Of a stretch of DNA of 64,000 bases, positions 61,189 to 64,000 are shown piece after piece. Position numbers and translations under genes: made by a program. The stretch is from an uncultured Collinsella sp. GTDB lineage: Bacteria; Actinomycetota; Coriobacteriia; Coriobacteriales; Coriobacteriaceae. The notes beneath the pieces were generated by a model. That model did no database searches. It saw only the letters and a list, made by a program, of their open reading frames with translations, and was not told where the DNA came from. The first letter of the stretch is position 1, and each line of letters opens with the position of its first letter. The stretch is from NCBI GenBank assembly GCA_900548515.1, contig URKU01000002.1, forward strand, positions 16,682 through 80,681, read 5' to 3'.

Positions 61189-62769
61189 ATGAAGGCAAAA
61201 GACCTGAAGAACTCAATCCTGCAAATGGCGATTGAGGGAAAGCTCGTTCCACAAGACCCGAGTGATGAGCCTGCAAGCGTCCTGCTTGAGCGTATTCGTG
61301 AAGAGAAGCATAAGCTTATTGCTGAGGGTAAGGCTAAATTCCCGAAGGGCGGGGAGAGCATTATCTATATCGGTTCCGATGGCTCCCCCTATGAGAAACA
61401 CGTGGACACTAAGGGACGCGTTCTGAGCGACAAGTGCATCGCGGACGAGGTTCCGTTTGGGATTCCGGAAAGCTGGGCCTGGGCGAGATTTAGTGAAGTC
61501 ATTGGAATTGCAGCGCGTTTGGTCGACCCGTTGAAATATCAGGACTTTCCTCATATCGCGCCTGACAACATCCAAAAAGGCACCGGAAAGCTCTTGTTCT
61601 GTCATAGTGTTAAGGCCGACGAGGTTAAGAGCGCCAATCACCTGTTCTCTGCAGGACAGATTCTCTATTCGAAGATTCGTCCAGCTCTTCGAAAGGCGGT
61701 TATCGCCCCTTTTGATGGGCTGTGTAGTGCGGATATGTATCCGCTCAACACCAAGCTGCAACCTGAATATGTCCTCACGGTTCTCCTCAGCAATTTCTTC
61801 ACTGAGGAGACGCTTAAGGGTGATACGCGTGTCAAAATGCCAAAGACTAATCAGAAGTCATTGAACGTCATTCTGGTCCCAGTTCCGCCTCTCGCCGAGC
61901 AGCGCCGCATCGTCGAGCGGGTGAACGAGCTCATGCCCCTGGTCGAGGAGTACGGTGAGCTCGAGGACGCCCGCGAGGAGCTCGACGCCGCGCTGCCCGG
62001 CCGCCTGCGCAAGTCGGTGCTGCAGCTGGCGGTTCAGGGAGGGCTCGTGCCGCAGGACCCCGCAGACGAGCCCGCCGGCGTTCTGCTGGAGCGCATCCGC
62101 GGGCAGCGCCGGCAGCTCGTGGCCGAGGGGGAGATGAAGGCCCCGAAGGGCGGTGAGTCGATCATCTTCGCCGGTTCCGATGGCCGCCGCTATGAGAAGA
62201 GGGTGGACGCCAGGGGCCGCGAGTCCGAGCCCGTCTGCATCGAGGACGAGATCCCGTTCGAGATACCCGAGAGCTGGGAGTGGCGTCGTTTAGGGTCTCT
62301 TGTCTTGAATCGCGGGCAGAAGAGGCCTGAGGCGCGTTTTGCCTATATCGACATCTCGTCGATTGACAATGTGAACCAAAAGCTCGGACAAGAAACTGTT
62401 ATAAATGCAGCTGACGCGCCCTCACGAGCAAGAAAGCTAGTCGCAAAGAATGATGTGCTCTATGCGACCGTCCGCCCTTATTTGCATAATGCCTGTATCG
62501 TAGATAAGGATTTTAATATTAAGCCCATCGCAAGTACTGGGTTTGCTGTCCTTTCATGTCTTGACGGATTCCTTCCTAGTTTTCTTCTCTACTTTTTGGT
62601 TTCTCCTAGCTTTGACTCTTATGCAAATGCCAATGAGAACGCGAAGGGGGTTGCCTATCCGGCAATCAATGACAACAGGCTGTATCGCGCTCTAGTTCCT
62701 GTTCCCCCGGCCAGCGAGCAGAAACGAATTGTTTCTAGAGTCACCGAAGTATTTGCTCTTACCAATTGA
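61189..62769 (+). CDS. hsdS: type I restriction specificity subunit
   Basis: 526 residues with two target-recognition domains. Each half repeats the same order: a GKLVPQDP/GGLVPQDP block, PKGGESII, IPESW-W, the variable recognition region and a VPVPP-(L/A)-EQ-R-IV end. The first VPVPPLAEQRRIV (61872-61913) is nearly identical in DNA to the hsdS fragment at 63624-63659, in opposite orientation. The middle segment (about 61870-62290) is much richer in GC than the flanks, as if swapped. It overlaps the convergent recombinase gene by 11 bases. Confidence 0.92.
   Translation: MKAKDLKNSILQMAIEGKLVPQDPSDEPASVLLERIREEKHKLIAEGKAKFPKGGESIIYIGSDGSPYEKHVDTKGRVLSDKCIADEVPFGIPESWAWARFSEVIGIAARLVDPLKYQDFPHIAPDNIQKGTGKLLFCHSVKADEVKSANHLFSAGQILYSKIRPALRKAVIAPFDGLCSADMYPLNTKLQPEYVLTVLLSNFFTEETLKGDTRVKMPKTNQKSLNVILVPVPPLAEQRRIVERVNELMPLVEEYGELEDAREELDAALPGRLRKSVLQLAVQGGLVPQDPADEPAGVLLERIRGQRRQLVAEGEMKAPKGGESIIFAGSDGRRYEKRVDARGRESEPVCIEDEIPFEIPESWEWRRLGSLVLNRGQKRPEARFAYIDISSIDNVNQKLGQETVINAADAPSRARKLVAKNDVLYATVRPYLHNACIVDKDFNIKPIASTGFAVLSCLDGFLPSFLLYFLVSPSFDSYANANENAKGVAYPAINDNRLYRALVPVPPASEQKRIVSRVTEVFALTN
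61878..61913 (+). repeat. left 36-bp inversion repeat in hsdS
   Basis: CCCAGTTCCGCCTCTCGCCG followed by AGCAGCGCCGCATCGT. It matches the reverse complement of 63624-63659 at 34 of 36 positions. It lies at the end of the first recognition domain in hsdS, a typical crossover place. Confidence 0.85.
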
Positions 62770-63553
62770 CTGCTTCATCAACCGCGGCGCGCTGTTCATC
62801 GGCAGTGCGCCGCAGATAGATTCGCGTTGTCTCAATGCTTTCGTGTCCCATAAGATCAGCAAGCAGTGAAATATCTGGGTTGCGGTTGATAAAGTTTTTT
62901 GCGAACAAGTGCCGAAATGAATGCGGGTATACGACGTCTTGGTCGACGCCATAGCGCAGTGCGGCACGCTTCAACCCTACGGATATGCCGCGCGAAGTAA
63001 TCGCGTTGTCGTTTTTGCCTGGAAATAGAAGGCCATTCATTGGCTTGGCTTTCCATGTAAGACTTTCTTCACGCAAAGAGTCAGGTATCCAAATTCTCCT
63101 GAGCTTCTGGCCTTTTGAAACAATGTCCATATATCCAGCGGTAACGTGTTCTACTTTGAACTGTCTTAACTCACTTACTCTCGCACCCGTACAACCAAGA
63201 AAGCGAACGATGAAATACCAAAACCAATCACCGTCTTGCTTCAGGCCGCTGATTAACTGCATGTATTGTTCATTGCTGATGACATTGTCGAGAAACGGCT
63301 TCTGTTGAATTCGCACTCCTTTGAGTCGGATTCCATCGAAAGCGATGAAATCAAGGTAGGTGTTAATTGCGCCGATGCGGTTGTTAACCGTTTTCGGAGC
63401 GAATGAAGAAACCAGCCACTCTTTGTGCGCAAGAAGTGACTGGTTTGTTAGAGACTGAGTTTTATCGATAAGCTGGCATATTGCAAAGGAATAAGAATCA
63501 ACAGTGTTTTCCGCATAACCCTTTTCCTGCAAGTATTGTACAAACATTCTCAT
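62759..63553 (-). CDS. tyrosine recombinase (PsrA/XerD-like) beside hsdS
   Basis: 264 residues. N-terminal SAM-like core-binding domain (FVQYLQEKGYAENTVDSYSF), then the catalytic domain: GCTGARVSELRQF holds the first arginine, PHSFRHLFAKNF the H-x-x-R and GHESIETTRIYLRRT the final His/Tyr region. Such recombinases next to hsdS genes invert DNA between hsdS repeats in gut bacteria. It lies inside the invertible segment bounded by the 36-bp repeats. Confidence 0.9.
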   Translation of the reverse strand: MRMFVQYLQEKGYAENTVDSYSFAICQLIDKTQSLTNQSLLAHKEWLVSSFAPKTVNNRIGAINTYLDFIAFDGIRLKGVRIQQKPFLDNVISNEQYMQLISGLKQDGDWFWYFIVRFLGCTGARVSELRQFKVEHVTAGYMDIVSKGQKLRRIWIPDSLREESLTWKAKPMNGLLFPGKNDNAITSRGISVGLKRAALRYGVDQDVVYPHSFRHLFAKNFINRNPDISLLADLMGHESIETTRIYLRRTADEQRAAVDEAVNW

Positions 63554-63586
63554 GACATCTTCCTTTCGACGAGGTCATGAAAACAG

Positions 63587-63931
63587 TTAGACAAGTATTT
63601 TGAAAAGCCAGTCAACTTCATAAACGATGCGACGCTGCTCGGCGAGGGGCGGAACTGGGATTAGGTAGTTTCTGACCGTCTCCTGCGCAAGCTCTTTCTG
63701 CTTCGTGCTGCCGCTTGCCTGGTCTTCAATTTCAGACTGGACTGACGGCCCCGCGAAATAGGCGAAGGCAAACCGGTGATCAAGCCAATCTTCCCGCGTC
63801 CTGATCACCGTCACGTGGCTGTCGGCGACGGCCCAGCCGTATCTGTTTTTCGCCGAGTCATAGACCGCCATCCTGCCCAACGTGCCGAGGCCGGTCGAGT
63901 TCCAGATGTTAGCGCCGGGCGATTTTAGCCG
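63587..63931 (-). pseudogene. partial hsdS recognition-domain cassette
   Basis: An open frame of 114 residues ending in LIPVPPLAEQRRIVYEVDW. It is the second half of an HsdS target-recognition domain (residues include TREDWLDHRFAFAYFAGPSV). A stop (63932-63934) closes the frame before the first half and no ribosome site is convincing; an internal ATG lies at 63880. Its recognition sequence differs from both in hsdS. It looks like a silent or left-over cassette available for recombination. The last 69 bases of the window hold nothing I can name. Confidence 0.75.
63624..63659 (-). repeat. right 36-bp inversion repeat in hsdS fragment
   Basis: Inverted partner of 61878-61913; two mismatches in 36. 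The segment between the repeats is 1.7 kb and contains the second hsdS recognition domain and the recombinase. Confidence 0.85.
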
Positions 63932-64000
63932 CTAATAGTCAAACTATTTTGACCAATCCCGGTCACCGAATAATGGCCACCGTGCCTCCCCGCCGCCACT

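Overview
The window looks like a chromosomal segment of a high-GC anaerobic gut actinobacterium of the class Coriobacteriia, most likely Collinsella or a close relative. This is inferred from base composition, gene content, a FabK-type fatty acid pathway, a molybdenum-hydroxylase purine cluster and the intergenic repeat families. No rRNA or tRNA gene was recognised.

Housekeeping half (1-34.8 kb). galU stands alone, followed by rpoB-rpoC. The beta-prime subunit carries a C-terminal extension containing an RpoA-CTD-like helix-hairpin-helix module. Next come an ECF sigma factor with its membrane-anchored partner, and the str operon (rpsL-rpsG-fusA-rpsJ), which ends in a terminator directly after rpsJ. 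The usual rpsJ-rplC junction is broken by about 14 kb. That interval holds divergent birA, a complete type II fatty-acid/acetyl-CoA-carboxylase operon (fabH-acpP-fabK-fabD-fabG-fabF-accB-fabZ-accC-accDA, the last a fusion), an orphan PTS EIIC, a CDF metal exporter and a histidine phosphatase. The ribosomal cluster then resumes as rplC-D-W-B-rpsS-rplV-rpsC-rplP-rpmC-rpsQ-rplN-rplX and stops at a terminator, without rplE and the rest of the spc operon. Several ribosomal intergenic spaces hold structured leaders.

Middle (34.8-51.9 kb). A Gfo/Idh/MocA oxidoreductase pairs with a DeoR-type regulator. A pseudouridine synthase and a U32 protease/RlhA-like protein form a minus-strand operon. RidA follows, then a YheO-like regulator divergent from a purine cluster: NCS2 permease, SsnA, YgfK, polyferredoxin and a fused 2Fe-2S/molybdopterin xanthine dehydrogenase. 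The cluster looks like a route for importing and oxidising or reducing purines anaerobically, with YgfK and the ferredoxin handling electrons.

Accessory half (51.9-64 kb). An AbiEi/DUF559-like protein, a DUF234-type ATPase, a tiny membrane peptide, a DEDDh exonuclease and a type I restriction system (hsdR-M-S) lie here. The hsdS gene faces a tyrosine recombinase and an hsdS fragment across 36-bp inverted repeats, which points to phase variation. The first three genes are separated by arrays of 46-bp hairpins repeating every 62 bp (17 units at three loci).

The most unusual candidates are: (1) a 41-residue hydrophobic/basic peptide with a LexA-like box upstream and a convergent small RNA overlapping its 3' end, which has the layout of an SOS-controlled type I toxin-antitoxin; (2) the 62-bp-period hairpin arrays with covarying arms and an internal orientation switch; and (3) two giant hairpins that share a 67-nt core but have locus-specific arms, each sitting just upstream of a ribosomal operon.
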